Assembly: GCA_038227045.1 (NCBI GenBank)
Contig: JBBRQD010000017.1
Location: 1-64,000, forward strand
Length of the DNA: 64,000 bases
DNA from: JANXLS01 sp038227045
GTDB lineage: Bacteria; Planctomycetota; SZUA-567; H5-PLA8
Reading direction: 5' to 3'
In this document: positions 1-8,511 of the stretch, one piece after another
Numbering within the stretch: the stretch's first letter is position 1
Layout: each line of letters opens with the position of its first letter
Made by a program: the position numbers and the translations under genes
Notes under the pieces: model-generated
The model's database searches: none
Seen by the model: the letters and a program-made list of their open reading frames with translations, nothing else
Told to the model about the DNA's origin: nothing

Positions 1-137
1 CGTTATCGCGCCGCGCCGGGCAAGTTGAACGAGGCGGTCGAGCAAAGGCGTATCAAGAGGATACGCCGTGCGAGGCCAACGAAGTTCAACGCCGCCCGCC
101 GCAAGCGAGAACGATGCTTTAGAAATGCGCGGGTCAA
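1..137 (-). repeat. MITE-like palindromic element, copy 1 (cut by window start)
   Basis: This is the reverse-complement orientation of the elements at 16430-16590 and 18196-18356. The visible part contains the central hairpin GGCGTAT...ATACGCC and ends in CGCGGGTCAA followed by TA. About 24 bases of the left end lie outside the window. The loop of the central hairpin differs from the other copies while the stem is kept. An open frame across it is an artefact of the repeat and is not called as a gene. Confidence 0.8.
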
Positions 138-174
138 TAAGAACGAAAATCCACAACCCCCAATGAGGTATGTT

Positions 175-630
175 ATGAGAACCACTCTGTTCCGTGTCCT
201 GCCGCTGTTCGTACTCGCATTTGTCGCAGTACATGCGGCGGACGACGCGCAGCTCACCACGCTTCGCGCCGCGGACGACGAACGCGTTGCCGCCATTCTC
301 GCGGCCGACAAAGCGCGGCTCGCGGCGATCTTCTCCGACGAGCTTCGCTACGCCCACTCGACAGGCGGCGTGGACACCAAAGCTTCGTATTCGGACGCCA
401 TTGTGGCAGGGAAATTGAAATATGTCGGCATAGACTACGAAGAGCGAAATTTCACGTTTCCCGCGCCTGGCATTGCGCTAATGACCGGCCGCGCCCACAT
501 CAAAGCGAACACTGAAAAAGGAGTGTCGGACGGAACTCTCGGTTTTCTCGCGGTCTGGCGCGAGGAGAAAGGCCAGTGGCGATTTCTGGCCTGGCAGTCC
601 TGTAAGTTTCCCGCACCTGCCGCGAAGTAG
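175..630 (+). CDS. Secreted NTF2-like (SnoaL/DUF4440-type) protein
   Basis: This 151-residue protein begins with a signal peptide (residues 1-22, ending in a VHAAD-type site), so it is probably exported. The rest follows the SnoaL/DUF4440 pattern: an N-terminal helix with 'A.LAADKARLAAIFSDELRYAHSTG', then a curved sheet ending in 'FLAVWREEKGQWRFLAWQS'. Such domains bind small ligands or act as cone-fold enzymes; no substrate can be named. The ATG at 175 is preferred over the frame opening at 25 because it begins the signal peptide and because the upstream codons lie in a MITE. It converges on the next gene across an inverted repeat. Confidence 0.75.
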   Translation: MRTTLFRVLPLFVLAFVAVHAADDAQLTTLRAADDERVAAILAADKARLAAIFSDELRYAHSTGGVDTKASYSDAIVAGKLKYVGIDYEERNFTFPAPGIALMTGRAHIKANTEKGVSDGTLGFLAVWREEKGQWRFLAWQSCKFPAPAAK

Positions 631-639
631 AGATGAAGG

Positions 640-735
640 GTGACAAGGTGACAAGGTGACAAGGTGAAACGGCCCATGCTTCAGAGTCCATGAGCCGTTT
701 CACCTTGTCACCCCCTCACCTTGTCATCTCTTACT
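640..735. repeat. GTGACAAG tandem repeat forming a hairpin between convergent genes
   Basis: The 8-mer GGTGACAA is repeated in tandem from about 640 to 667. A 19-bp perfect inverted repeat follows (655-673 against 694-712, arm GGTGACAAGGTGAAACGGC), and a further CTCACCTTGTCATCTC extends the right side. The outer arms reach the 3' ends of both flanking genes, each of which ends in GCGAAGTA(G/A) followed by AGATGA-like sequence. It probably acts as a bidirectional transcript end. Confidence 0.7.
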
Positions 736-1708
736 TCGCGAGCCACAAGCGCGCAAGATCCGCGGCGTGGAAGGCGGTCGAGTCGGCGTCCAAGGCGATC
801 GTCACTTTTCCCAAATTGCCAGCCATTTTCGCCTCCTTGATCGTTCCCGTCACCGGCTCGAGTGTGGGCTTGCGGTCCACTCCTGCAGGGGCGACGCGGA
901 TCTTTTGGCCGGCCTTTAACTGCCGTGCGACTTCGCCCGATTCCTGGAAGAGCGTGAGGCGGAGTTCGCGGCCGGTGAGCGTGTCCACATAGCCCGGCGC
1001 GCCTTCTTCAGCCATTCGTTTCGCGTGAACGGCTTTCTGCTCCGTCTGGAATTTCAGCAGGCTTTCGTCGTCCAGAAAGACTTCCCAGCACATTCGCACT
1101 TTTCCTTTGCCAATGCCGTGAGTCTTGGTGCGCAGCTTGTCCCCCACTGCAATGTCCGAAAATTTTGTGGGCTGTCCCGCCTTCCAATAACGCGTGTCGG
1201 CATCGGTTTCAATCAGGATGTCTTTCTCGCGCACGAAACTCTTGTCGAAGTTGGCTTGCGTGCACGTAAGCTGCCCTTTTTCGGCGTTGATTCTGTCCAC
1301 GTAGAAATATTCCTTGTGACCATTCATCATGTTCATTTCGTCTTGAATGTACGTCAGCCAGATCCATTCGCCCTTGTCGTTTTCGTGCAGGCGGAAGATG
1401 ACGCGTTCGCCGACTTTGAAATCCTGCAAATCGCCGAAAGTCGCATGATGCAGCAATTCCGAATATGGCAGGACGGTAAACGAAAGCACCTCGTCGGTGC
1501 CGTCCTTGCGAAATTTTCCGGTACGCGTGGCGAGATCAAGGCTGATCAATTCGCCCCAAGGTCGGCGCATCTTGTCAATGGGAACAATCACTTGTCCGGG
1601 CGTAATTTTCAACACGGGTTTGGGCGGAGCGGCATCCGCGGCAGCAAGCGCGCCGCAGGTAAGGATCAAAACAGCAAGAATTGCAAGAATTGAATGGGTC
1701 GTTTTCAT
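731..1708 (-). CDS. Secreted protein of unknown function
   Basis: This 325-residue protein has a clear signal peptide (residues 1-24, 'MKTTHSILAILAVLILTCGALAAA'-like hydrophobic run), so the ATG at 1708 is chosen over the opening at 1729. No family is recognised with confidence. The mature part looks like several small beta-barrel units: segments around 'GELISLDLATRTGKF', 'YFYVDRINAEKGQLT' and 'GYVDTLTGRELRLTL' each start a strand-turn-strand pattern, alternating with 'VGERVIF', 'VGDKLRT' and 'AGQKIRV' phrases. This resembles repeated OB-like (DUF5666-type) domains. It stands alone, convergent with the NTF2-like gene. Confidence 0.65.
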   Translation of the reverse strand: MKTTHSILAILAVLILTCGALAAADAAPPKPVLKITPGQVIVPIDKMRRPWGELISLDLATRTGKFRKDGTDEVLSFTVLPYSELLHHATFGDLQDFKVGERVIFRLHENDKGEWIWLTYIQDEMNMMNGHKEYFYVDRINAEKGQLTCTQANFDKSFVREKDILIETDADTRYWKAGQPTKFSDIAVGDKLRTKTHGIGKGKVRMCWEVFLDDESLLKFQTEQKAVHAKRMAEEGAPGYVDTLTGRELRLTLFQESGEVARQLKAGQKIRVAPAGVDRKPTLEPVTGTIKEAKMAGNLGKVTIALDADSTAFHAADLARLWLAK

Positions 1709-1808
1709 GATGACTCCAAGTTCGCGCATCGGTGTGGCGCATTCTTACACCACTGTCAATCGCCATGGCGCGGCTTTTCGGTTATGGAGTCGAGAATTAG
1801 CAAAAGCA

Positions 1809-1875
1809 GGGCAGATTTCCAATCCGCCCAATATCGATTCGAAATCAAATCAATGGGTGGGTTAGAAACCCGCCC
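1809..1875. repeat. Two short GGGCGGGTT-AGA-AACCCGCCC-type hairpins
   Basis: Two small palindromes lie in the 225-bp gap between divergent genes. The first (1809-1829) has arms GGGCAGATT and AATCCGCCC. The second (1855-1875) has arms GGGTGGGTT and AACCCGCCC around an AGA loop. Near-identical hairpins occur at 6469-6489 and 10362-10388, so this is a dispersed repeat family. Confidence 0.7.
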
Positions 1876-1933
1876 TACATACGGCTCAATAGTGCTTTCA
1901 ATCTGTGCTCGATGCGAGTAAAAGATTCGACCT

Positions 1934-4849
1934 TTGACCGCTGCTTTCGTTGGACCTTGGATTGTCGACTTGAAACAATCGTTTCTTAAAAATCTTTTAT
2001 CCGATTGGGGAACCCTGGCGGTTCGCCGCAGCCGCCGGGTGTTGGCCGTGGCTGTCGCGCTGGGTGTGCTGGCCACACCGTTTGCCATTCAGGCGTTGCG
2101 CAATATCGATGTCAATCTTTTCAATCAGGCATCCAGCGAACTCAAGCGTTTTCATTTGCTGCGCGAATTGACCGAGACGTTCGGCGGCGACATGCTATTG
2201 GGCGTCGCATCCATACCGGTTGAACATTCGCCAAAGGAAGTGGAGGAATTGAAGCTCTTCGGCGAGCAGCTTTCCGCTGAACTCGCAGTCGTCGGGCGAC
2301 TCGACGAAGATCAGGCTGAACTTGCCTCAAATTTGCGCGCTGAAATAACCGTGCTGGACACGCGCGCGAAAACGCCGGAACCTGCCCATTCGGATACACC
2401 CGGTCCGCTCGATTCAGCCGAATTAGAACCAGCGCCAGAACTCGGCAAGCCCGACACGCGTCCGCCCGCTTGGCTGCGGAACGTTGAATGCCGGACGGGG
2501 CAGAGCATTGAAGGCGCCTTGAAAATGCTGGCGCGCCAGCGTCCATACGTGCTGCTCGAGACATCGGACGTTGATGCCTTGAAAAAGCTCTTCGACCCCG
2601 CCGCGCTCGACGCGCGCATGGCCGAGATTGACACGCTGGTGCTCGAATTGGAGGCGCATTCGCCCGAGAAGAAAAAGCTCTACGAAGATCCGCTGGGCAT
2701 TCTGGATTTCTCACGAAAAGCGCTCGAAAGCCGTTTAAAAAAGCGCGCGCCGCCGCTGGCCAATGACGCGGGCGGTTATTTTCTCTCGTCCGACGGCACG
2801 ACGCTGGTCGTTATCGGGCGCGCGGTGCTACCGTCGTCGCGGCTGGATTTCAGCCGCGCGCTGATGGCTGCCGCGCAGCGCGCCGAGAATCGCGCGGTGC
2901 TCCGATTTCGCAAGACTCAGCCGCAGCTTTCGACCGCGCTGAAAGGAGCGCGCTATGGGGATCTGGCGGCCGGGCAAACGCCGGGACGGCTTAACGTTGG
3001 TTTCACCGGCATGCCCGCCGTGTACGTCGAAAACGAACGGACGCTGAAGTGGGATTTGATTCTCAACACCGGGACGTCGTTGCTGGGCGTGCTGATTCTT
3101 TTCCTGATCGTGTACCGCAGCGTGGCGCTGACCTGGAAGGCGACATGGACGACAATTTACACAATCTGGCTCACGCTGGCATTTGCCGGATTGACCCGCG
3201 GGGGGATGAGTCTGCTGGGCGGCGCGTTCACTGCCGTGCCCGTCGGACTCGGAACCGATTACGCGATTCTGATTTACAACACGTATCAGAATCTGCGCGC
3301 AAAAGAAGGTTTGAGCGTGGAAGAGGCGATGCGCCGCGCGCTGGGGCAATGCGGGCCGAGCATTCTGACGGCGGCGGCGATCACGGCCATTGCTTTTTAC
3401 GGAGTCGGCTTTACGCATTTGACGGGTCTGGCGGAATTCGGAATTTTGGGTGGTACAAGCGCGCTGATCGGTTGCGCTGTCATGCTGCTGGTGCTGCCCG
3501 CCTCGCTTGTTTCATCTGGTGAGAATGCAAACGCGGCAACGGCCAGCGCCAATGTCGGCACCGCAGGGCTGACGTTCGGCATGCCCACGCTGGGACGCTG
3601 GCTTGAAAATAAATCTGCGCGCGCGATCACGCTTTCGTTCAGTGTGCTGGTTCTGGCCGGCGGAATTTTATTTATTCGCTTCGGACCTGATCCCGGGCCG
3701 GAGACGGTCGCGGGCGTGCGCTTCGATCCGGAACTTGGCAACTTGCGTTCCCTTGACAATCGCGCGATTTCGTTGCGCGAACACGTTGGCCAGCGCTTCA
3801 AAACAGGACTCAGCGACATCAACACGGCAGTCGATTCGCCGAACGAAGACATCGCGTTCGCCGCGCAGGAACGCATGCTGCTGCGTGTGCAGCCCTACAT
3901 AGAGCGCGGTGAATTAAAGCCCAACGGCGGCGTTCTGGATTACATGCCGTCGCCGCGGAAACAGCGCGAAAGCATTGCGGCACTGCGGACATTCGATATC
4001 GATAAATCGATCGGCAATTTTCAAGCGGCGGCGGAGAAGCGTTTTGGCCTGAAGGGAGCGGGTTACTTCAAACCGTTTCTGCGCCGCCTGCGCGATTTTA
4101 AAGTGCTTCTTGCCGAACCGAAACCGCTGACGCTGGCGGAAGTAATGGACGGCCCGCTCGCGAACGTTCTCGCTCCATACGCGCGTCTCGACGGAAAAGG
4201 CGGCGTCGTGCTGCGCTCGTCATGGCTGCCGACCGACGCAAAGCAGCCGTCCCAATGGTACACGCAACTGGCCGAGACGCTGGAAACGCCGCTTACGAAA
4301 ACGGAACCCGAAGCTGGCCGGGTTCGCATGACTGCCGCGAAAATGGTTGGCTATGAATTGAAAGAAACGACGCTGCACGATTGCGGCGGAATCACGCTGG
4401 CCGTCTCGATCTGTGTGGCGCTGTCGCTGGCCGCCGCGCTACGTTCGCTGAAATCCTGTGTGATCGCGTTGATTCCACTGGTCTTCGCGTACCTGATGAT
4501 GCTGGTCGGCGTTCCGATTTCACAATTGTTGCATTGGGACTACACGTTGAATTTCGTCAACCTGATCATGTTTCCGCTGCTGCTGGGTTCGGCGGTTGAC
4601 TATGGAGTGTACATGGTGCTCGGGTTCGACGGAGAGCGGCCGCCGCTGCGTGAACTAATGGCGCAGACGGGACGCTCTGTCTTATATTGCATGGGCACGA
4701 CGCTGATCGGATTCGGTTCGTTTGTCACGAGCAGCTATACTGGGTTGCTGTCGATGGGCGTCGCGTCGTTGTGGGGTTATGCCGGCGCGACGTTCGGCGC
4801 ACTGGTCGTCTTGCCAGCGGTGTTGGGATGCTTCAAGAATCCGAAGTGA
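1934..4849 (+). CDS. RND superfamily (MMPL/HpnN-type) exporter
   Basis: This 971-residue inner-membrane protein has the doubled RND layout: one membrane helix near residues 33-54, a large extracytoplasmic domain, a bundle of helices about 375-520, a helix near 565, a second extracytoplasmic domain, then helices from about 825 to the end. The helices around 'GLGTDYAILIYNTY' and 'GSAVDYGVYMVLGF' carry the Asp-Tyr pair expected for proton relay in MMPL-type exporters. Proteins of this group move lipids or hopanoids outward. The start is uncertain: TTG at 1934 opens the frame and TTG at 1970 is an alternative. The LolA-like gene 43 bp downstream suggests lipid delivery towards the outer membrane. 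Confidence 0.85.
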   Translation: MTAAFVGPWIVDLKQSFLKNLLSDWGTLAVRRSRRVLAVAVALGVLATPFAIQALRNIDVNLFNQASSELKRFHLLRELTETFGGDMLLGVASIPVEHSPKEVEELKLFGEQLSAELAVVGRLDEDQAELASNLRAEITVLDTRAKTPEPAHSDTPGPLDSAELEPAPELGKPDTRPPAWLRNVECRTGQSIEGALKMLARQRPYVLLETSDVDALKKLFDPAALDARMAEIDTLVLELEAHSPEKKKLYEDPLGILDFSRKALESRLKKRAPPLANDAGGYFLSSDGTTLVVIGRAVLPSSRLDFSRALMAAAQRAENRAVLRFRKTQPQLSTALKGARYGDLAAGQTPGRLNVGFTGMPAVYVENERTLKWDLILNTGTSLLGVLILFLIVYRSVALTWKATWTTIYTIWLTLAFAGLTRGGMSLLGGAFTAVPVGLGTDYAILIYNTYQNLRAKEGLSVEEAMRRALGQCGPSILTAAAITAIAFYGVGFTHLTGLAEFGILGGTSALIGCAVMLLVLPASLVSSGENANAATASANVGTAGLTFGMPTLGRWLENKSARAITLSFSVLVLAGGILFIRFGPDPGPETVAGVRFDPELGNLRSLDNRAISLREHVGQRFKTGLSDINTAVDSPNEDIAFAAQERMLLRVQPYIERGELKPNGGVLDYMPSPRKQRESIAALRTFDIDKSIGNFQAAAEKRFGLKGAGYFKPFLRRLRDFKVLLAEPKPLTLAEVMDGPLANVLAPYARLDGKGGVVLRSSWLPTDAKQPSQWYTQLAETLETPLTKTEPEAGRVRMTAAKMVGYELKETTLHDCGGITLAVSICVALSLAAALRSLKSCVIALIPLVFAYLMMLVGVPISQLLHWDYTLNFVNLIMFPLLLGSAVDYGVYMVLGFDGERPPLRELMAQTGRSVLYCMGTTLIGFGSFVTSSYTGLLSMGVASLWGYAGATFGALVVLPAVLGCFKNPK

Positions 4850-4863
4850 ACTGTTAAACAGAT

Positions 4864-4882
4864 GGTTTCAGGTTTCAGGTTT
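4864..4882 (+). repeat. Heptamer tandem repeat GGTTTCA
   Basis: Two full copies and a partial copy of GGTTTCA lie just before the LolA-like start codon. Related heptamer runs (GGTTTCA or GGTTGAA) occur at 8981-9022, 32371-32402, 40564-40592 and 57393-57429, always in gaps. Confidence 0.6.
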
Positions 4883-4891
4883 GATTGTTTC

Positions 4892-5635
4892 ATGCGAAAA
4901 GCAACTTTTGTTTTTGGAATCCACTGGCGCGATGTTTTATCTGGCGTCGCGGTTTTGGCGCTGACTTGTGCGAGCGCGTTCTCGGCGGACGACGCGCCTG
5001 CGCCCGAGGCGGGTGAACGCGCGTTGATTGCGAAAGAATCTGAAGCGGCGCTAAGCGGTATAGCCGAAGCGTTCAAGGCGCATCCGACCGTGCGCGCGAA
5101 AATCCGCAGCGAAATCGAAGACCTTGCGGGTAAGCGCGTGGAAGACGGAGAGCTTTTGCTGGATCGTTCCGAAGGCCGTCCCGCGCGCGTGCTGCGCACG
5201 TTTGCCAAGCCCAAGCAAAAAGCATGGCTGCTAAACGGCGCGGCGATTTCGGAATTCGTGGCCTCTAAGAAAACAGTGTTCGTCAAAGACCTGAGCGCCG
5301 CGCCCAAGACGCTCAAACACATTCAAGCCGCGATGACCGGCGACGTTCACGCGCTCGAGGAAATCTTTACGATCCACGTCTTTTCAAAGCCCGGCGCGCT
5401 GCGTCTGGTGCTGGACAAGAAGCCCAAAGTCTCGCGCTACATTCACCGCCGCATTGAGGCGCGGTTTACCGAAGGCGGCATGTTCTTCGATCAAATCCGC
5501 TACATTCCGGACGAAGGCGATGAGTTGACTGAAACGTTTTTGGAATTAAAAGACGCGGGAAAATTGAGCGACGGCGACTTCGCGTTGCAGGGGACTGAAG
5601 GCAGTGAGCGAAAAGTGGAAAAGATCGCGGAATAG
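4892..5635 (+). CDS. LolA-like outer-membrane lipoprotein carrier homologue
   Basis: This 247-residue protein starts with a signal sequence (hydrophobic run 'DVLSGVAVLALTCASAFSA', about residues 14-32) and continues with a LolA-type half-barrel pattern: 'VRAKIRSEIEDLAGK...GELLLDRSEGRPARVLRTFAKPKQKAWLLNG' followed by 'HALEEIFTIHVFSKPGALRLVLDKKPK' and 'FDQIRYIPDEGD'. LolA-fold proteins carry lipids or lipoproteins across the periplasm. LolA-like genes are commonly paired with MMPL exporters, as here. The ATG at 4892 gives the signal peptide and is preferred to the in-frame ATG at 4862, which lies in a heptamer repeat. Confidence 0.7.
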   Translation: MRKATFVFGIHWRDVLSGVAVLALTCASAFSADDAPAPEAGERALIAKESEAALSGIAEAFKAHPTVRAKIRSEIEDLAGKRVEDGELLLDRSEGRPARVLRTFAKPKQKAWLLNGAAISEFVASKKTVFVKDLSAAPKTLKHIQAAMTGDVHALEEIFTIHVFSKPGALRLVLDKKPKVSRYIHRRIEARFTEGGMFFDQIRYIPDEGDELTETFLELKDAGKLSDGDFALQGTEGSERKVEKIAE

Positions 5636-5645
5636 CAGTTGTGCG

Positions 5646-6446
5646 TCACTTGATTCCGAACTGCTCCACAAGCACTTTTTGATTCTCTTCGATCTTCTCC
5701 TGTTTCTGCAACTGAGGATTCAAGCGCAGCAGCGTCGTCATCCGCGACGGATCGCCATGGACTTTTTTCGCGATCGACATCACGCCGTCGCCGAATTGCG
5801 CGATGTACCATTTTTGAAACGTCTTGCGCTCGGGCGATTGCGTTGTTTCGGTCCAGGCCAGCGTTTCGAGTTCTTCCGTGACCATCGTCTTGGATTGCCA
5901 CGCGATGCAGCAACCTTGCGGACAGGTGGTCTTGATGCCTTCGATATTGTTGCGGCTAACGCTGCGTCGCAGAATTCCGCCGGCGTCGAACGCAAATGTC
6001 TGGCTTTCATTTTTCTCGCCGAGTTCCTGGTGATTGAACTTTTCGACGGACCACTCGCCACGCAGCGTCCAATGGCCGGCACTTTTGCTCAGCCAGACGC
6101 TGACCCATTTTGTGTCGCCAGCCGCGCAATGGGTGCCGAATCCGGCAACAAGATTGTTCGAGTCGGCCGCATCGATGGCGTCGAATTTTAACGGTGCCGC
6201 GAGTGTTTTGTCGATCTGCTGGAGACACGGCGTTTGAAGATTGAAACTCTGGCGGCTGGTGGCATTTCCCGCCGCCATCACCAGCACGCTTTTTCCCGCT
6301 GCATCTTCGCGCAAGGAGAGTGTAATCGTGTCTCCACCCGCCACGCATTGGCCGAGCGGTGTTTCCACAGACGTGCCAGCGGCGAATGAAATGGCGCTGG
6401 CCGCGAGAGCGAAGGCGAAAATGGACGCAAGGGTTATTCTACGCAT
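5646..6446 (-). CDS. Secreted protein with C-terminal LysM-like domain
   Basis: This 266-residue protein has a signal peptide (residues 1-23, 'ASIFAFALAASAISFAAG'). The middle is not recognised; it contains a Cys-rich phrase 'TTCPQGCCIAWQS' near residue 176. The last 50 residues fit a LysM fold: 'WYIAQFGDGVMSIAKKVHGDPSRMTTLLRLNPQ' followed by 'IEENQKVLV'. LysM domains bind GlcNAc-containing glycans such as peptidoglycan, so envelope binding is inferred. It is convergent with the LolA-like gene, separated by only 10 bp. Confidence 0.65.
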   Translation of the reverse strand: MRRITLASIFAFALAASAISFAAGTSVETPLGQCVAGGDTITLSLREDAAGKSVLVMAAGNATSRQSFNLQTPCLQQIDKTLAAPLKFDAIDAADSNNLVAGFGTHCAAGDTKWVSVWLSKSAGHWTLRGEWSVEKFNHQELGEKNESQTFAFDAGGILRRSVSRNNIEGIKTTCPQGCCIAWQSKTMVTEELETLAWTETTQSPERKTFQKWYIAQFGDGVMSIAKKVHGDPSRMTTLLRLNPQLQKQEKIEENQKVLVEQFGIK

Positions 6447-6468
6447 CAGTTTATTCCGGTTTGAAACT

Positions 6469-6489
6469 GGGCGGGTTAGAAACCCGCCC
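6469..6489. repeat. Perfect GGGCGGGTT-AGA-AACCCGCCC hairpin
   Basis: A 9-bp perfect stem around an AGA loop sits in the gap between the LysM gene and the MoxR gene. It is the most regular member of the family also seen at 1809-1875 and 10362-10388. There is no T-run after it, so it is not a typical intrinsic terminator. Confidence 0.75.
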
Positions 6490-6554
6490 TAACTATTATC
6501 ATTTCGCAGTCGTCTTAATCAATCGGCAACTTCGCGCTTTTTGAATACCTGTAT

Positions 6555-6584
6555 TTGACCGTTTAGCGCCCTCGCCAGTATAAA
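6555..6584 (+). promoter_or_regulatory. Sigma-70-like promoter for moxR
   Basis: TTGACC (6555-6560) and TATAAA (6579-6584) are separated by 18 bp, about 50 bp upstream of the MoxR ATG. A GGAG at about 6626 precedes that start. This is a match by eye only. Confidence 0.4.
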
Positions 6585-6635
6585 CATGACCGGCTCTTTG
6601 CCGCAACGACTACAGCTATCAGCCCGGAGACCGAA

Positions 6636-7655
6636 ATGTCCTCTACTATTCCCGAGTCCGCGACGACACCGGACGATTTGAAGATGGTCGATGTGCTGCG
6701 CCAGGGGCGTGACGCGCTGCAGAAAGAAATCGCCAAGGTGGTCATCGGCCAGAAGGATGTCGTCGATCAAATTCTGATGGCGCTATTCTGCCGCGGCCAC
6801 GCGCTGATGGTCGGTGTGCCGGGACTGGCGAAAACGCTGATGGTTCGAACGATATCGCAGATTCTCGAATTGAGCTTCAACCGTGTGCAGTTCACGCCGG
6901 ATTTGATGCCCAGCGACATCGTCGGCACGGATGTCATTGAAGAAGACCAGACGACGCGGCAACGCAGTTTTCGCTTTCTCAAGGGACCGGTCTTCGCAAA
7001 CTTAATTCTGGCGGACGAAATCAACCGCACGCCGCCCAAGACTCAGGCAGCGCTGCTGGAAGCGATGGAAGAACATCGCGTCACCGCCGGTGGCCAGACG
7101 TTCGCGCTGCCCGAACCGTTCTTTGTGCTGGCGACGCAAAATCCGATCGAACAGGAAGGCACGTATCCGCTGCCCGAAGCTCAGTTGGACCGCTTTATGT
7201 TCGAGATTCGGATCGACTATCCGAGCAAACTGGAGGAGATGGAGATCGTTCGCGCGACGACCGCGCTGCGTGAGATCAATCTGCAGCGCGTGTTGAATGC
7301 CGAGCAGGTGCTTGAAGTTCAAAAAGTCGTGCGCAAGATTCCGGTCGGGGATTCGGTGATCAAGTACGCCGTCGATCTGGTTGGCGCGACGCGGCCAAAG
7401 AGCGAGGAGGCGCCGGATTTCGTGAAGCAGTTTGTGCGCTGGGGCGCCGGACCGCGCGCGAGCCAGTACCTGATTCTGGCGGCGAAAGCGCGCGCGGCGA
7501 TCCGCGGTAATTTCTCGGCCTCGACCGCCGACGTCGAAGCCGTCGCGCAACTCGTGCTGCGCCATCGCGTGGTAACGAACTTCCATGCGGAAAGCGAAGA
7601 GATCACGCCGGACGAGATTGTGCGGCGGTTGCTGGGGACGATTAACAAGGGGTAA
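6636..7655 (+). CDS. MoxR-family AAA+ ATPase
   Basis: This 339-residue cytosolic protein has the MoxR order of motifs: Walker A GVPGLAKT (residues 60-67), Walker B with acidic pair LILADEINR (D127, E128), 'ALLEAMEEHRVT', sensor 1 in 'VLATQNPIEQEGTYPLPEAQLDRF', and a C-terminal lid with 'FVRWGAGPRASQYLI'. MoxR ATPases act as chaperone-like factors, usually with DUF58 and von Willebrand proteins encoded next door. Those partners are missing here: the next gene is a peroxiredoxin, so the cluster may be split. The start is supported by GGAG 10 bp upstream. Confidence 0.93.
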   Translation: MSSTIPESATTPDDLKMVDVLRQGRDALQKEIAKVVIGQKDVVDQILMALFCRGHALMVGVPGLAKTLMVRTISQILELSFNRVQFTPDLMPSDIVGTDVIEEDQTTRQRSFRFLKGPVFANLILADEINRTPPKTQAALLEAMEEHRVTAGGQTFALPEPFFVLATQNPIEQEGTYPLPEAQLDRFMFEIRIDYPSKLEEMEIVRATTALREINLQRVLNAEQVLEVQKVVRKIPVGDSVIKYAVDLVGATRPKSEEAPDFVKQFVRWGAGPRASQYLILAAKARAAIRGNFSASTADVEAVAQLVLRHRVVTNFHAESEEITPDEIVRRLLGTINKG

Positions 7656-7783
7656 GAGTGCGATATTTCAGTAGTCTCGCGGTGAACGCCGCGTACAATT
7701 TGACACAGGTATCAATCGATTTGGCGATTCGGATTTTTCAGGGGCCTAAGAGCCTCATTTAGACACAACACAAGGAGACCCTC

Positions 7784-8239
7784 ATGTCCGTAAAAGTTGG
7801 CGACACCGCAACCGATTTCACGTTGAAGACGCAGGACGACAAGGAATGGACGCTCAGCCTTCACAAGGGCAAGAATATCGTGTTGCTCTGGTATCCGCTC
7901 GACTGGAGCCCGACCTGCGAAAAAGAACATTGCGCCATCAGCAATGACAAACAGTTTTACGGCGACGATACGGTCGTCGTGGGAATCAGCCGTGACAGCG
8001 TGTGGTGCCACAAAGCGTGGAAGAACGAACGGCACATCAATCACGATCTGCTCGCCGATCCCATGCTCATCGTCACTCGGTTGTACGGAATGGAACATCC
8101 CAAAGTTCCGTTCATCAGCCAGCGCGCGACGGTGATCGTCGACAAGCAAGGCAAAGTGGCCTTCGTGCAAGTTCAAGAAAAGACCCCGGAAGCGCGCGAT
8201 ATGGTCGCGGTTCAGTGCGCGTTGTCGAAGCTTTCGTAA
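7784..8239 (+). CDS. bcp: Bcp-type thiol peroxidase (peroxiredoxin)
   Basis: This 151-residue cytosolic peroxiredoxin reduces hydroperoxides through a reactive cysteine. The signature 'WYPLDWSPTCEKEHC' gives peroxidatic Cys45 and a possible resolving Cys50, the same spacing as in Bcp/PrxQ enzymes with an intrahelical disulfide. The opening 'VGDTATDFTLKTQDDKEW' and the late 'ERHINHDLLADP' and 'RATVIVDKQGKVAFVQV' segments match AhpC/TSA proteins. An AAGGAG lies just upstream of the ATG. It stands between moxR and moaD without an obvious operon link. Confidence 0.88.
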   Translation: MSVKVGDTATDFTLKTQDDKEWTLSLHKGKNIVLLWYPLDWSPTCEKEHCAISNDKQFYGDDTVVVGISRDSVWCHKAWKNERHINHDLLADPMLIVTRLYGMEHPKVPFISQRATVIVDKQGKVAFVQVQEKTPEARDMVAVQCALSKLS

Positions 8240-8261
8240 GGCTTGAGACGGAGAGTGGCTG

Positions 8262-8510
8262 TTGATAGTTTCGGTCTTTTATCATGCGTTTTTGCGCGAG
8301 AAGCTTGGGCGGGAGTCCGAGCTTCTCGCTGTTTTTGGCGAGGCGCCGAACGCGGGTGCGGTGGTGGATGCGTTCGTCTCCGCGCACCCGGAATTTGCCC
8401 GGCTGGCGGGTTCGTTGAACGTCGCCGTGAACGACGAAATTGCGGGACGCGCCGCGGCGGTGAACGAGGGCGCTCGCGTGGATTTGCTTCCGCCTTATGG
8501 CGGCGGGTAA
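8262..8510 (+). CDS. moaD: Molybdopterin synthase small subunit MoaD
   Basis: This 82-residue ubiquitin-fold protein is the sulfur carrier that, as a C-terminal thiocarboxylate, donates sulfur to precursor Z in molybdenum cofactor synthesis. The diagnostic end is present: 'VDLLPPYGGG' stops right after the glycines (one more than the usual GG). The start is a TTG at 8262, only 22 bp after the peroxiredoxin stop. moaE begins 1 bp after its stop, so both subunits are made from one transcript. A likely client enzyme is the sulfite-oxidase-fold protein at 30194-30841. Confidence 0.85.
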   Translation: MIVSVFYHAFLREKLGRESELLAVFGEAPNAGAVVDAFVSAHPEFARLAGSLNVAVNDEIAGRAAAVNEGARVDLLPPYGGG

Positions 8511-8511
8511 T

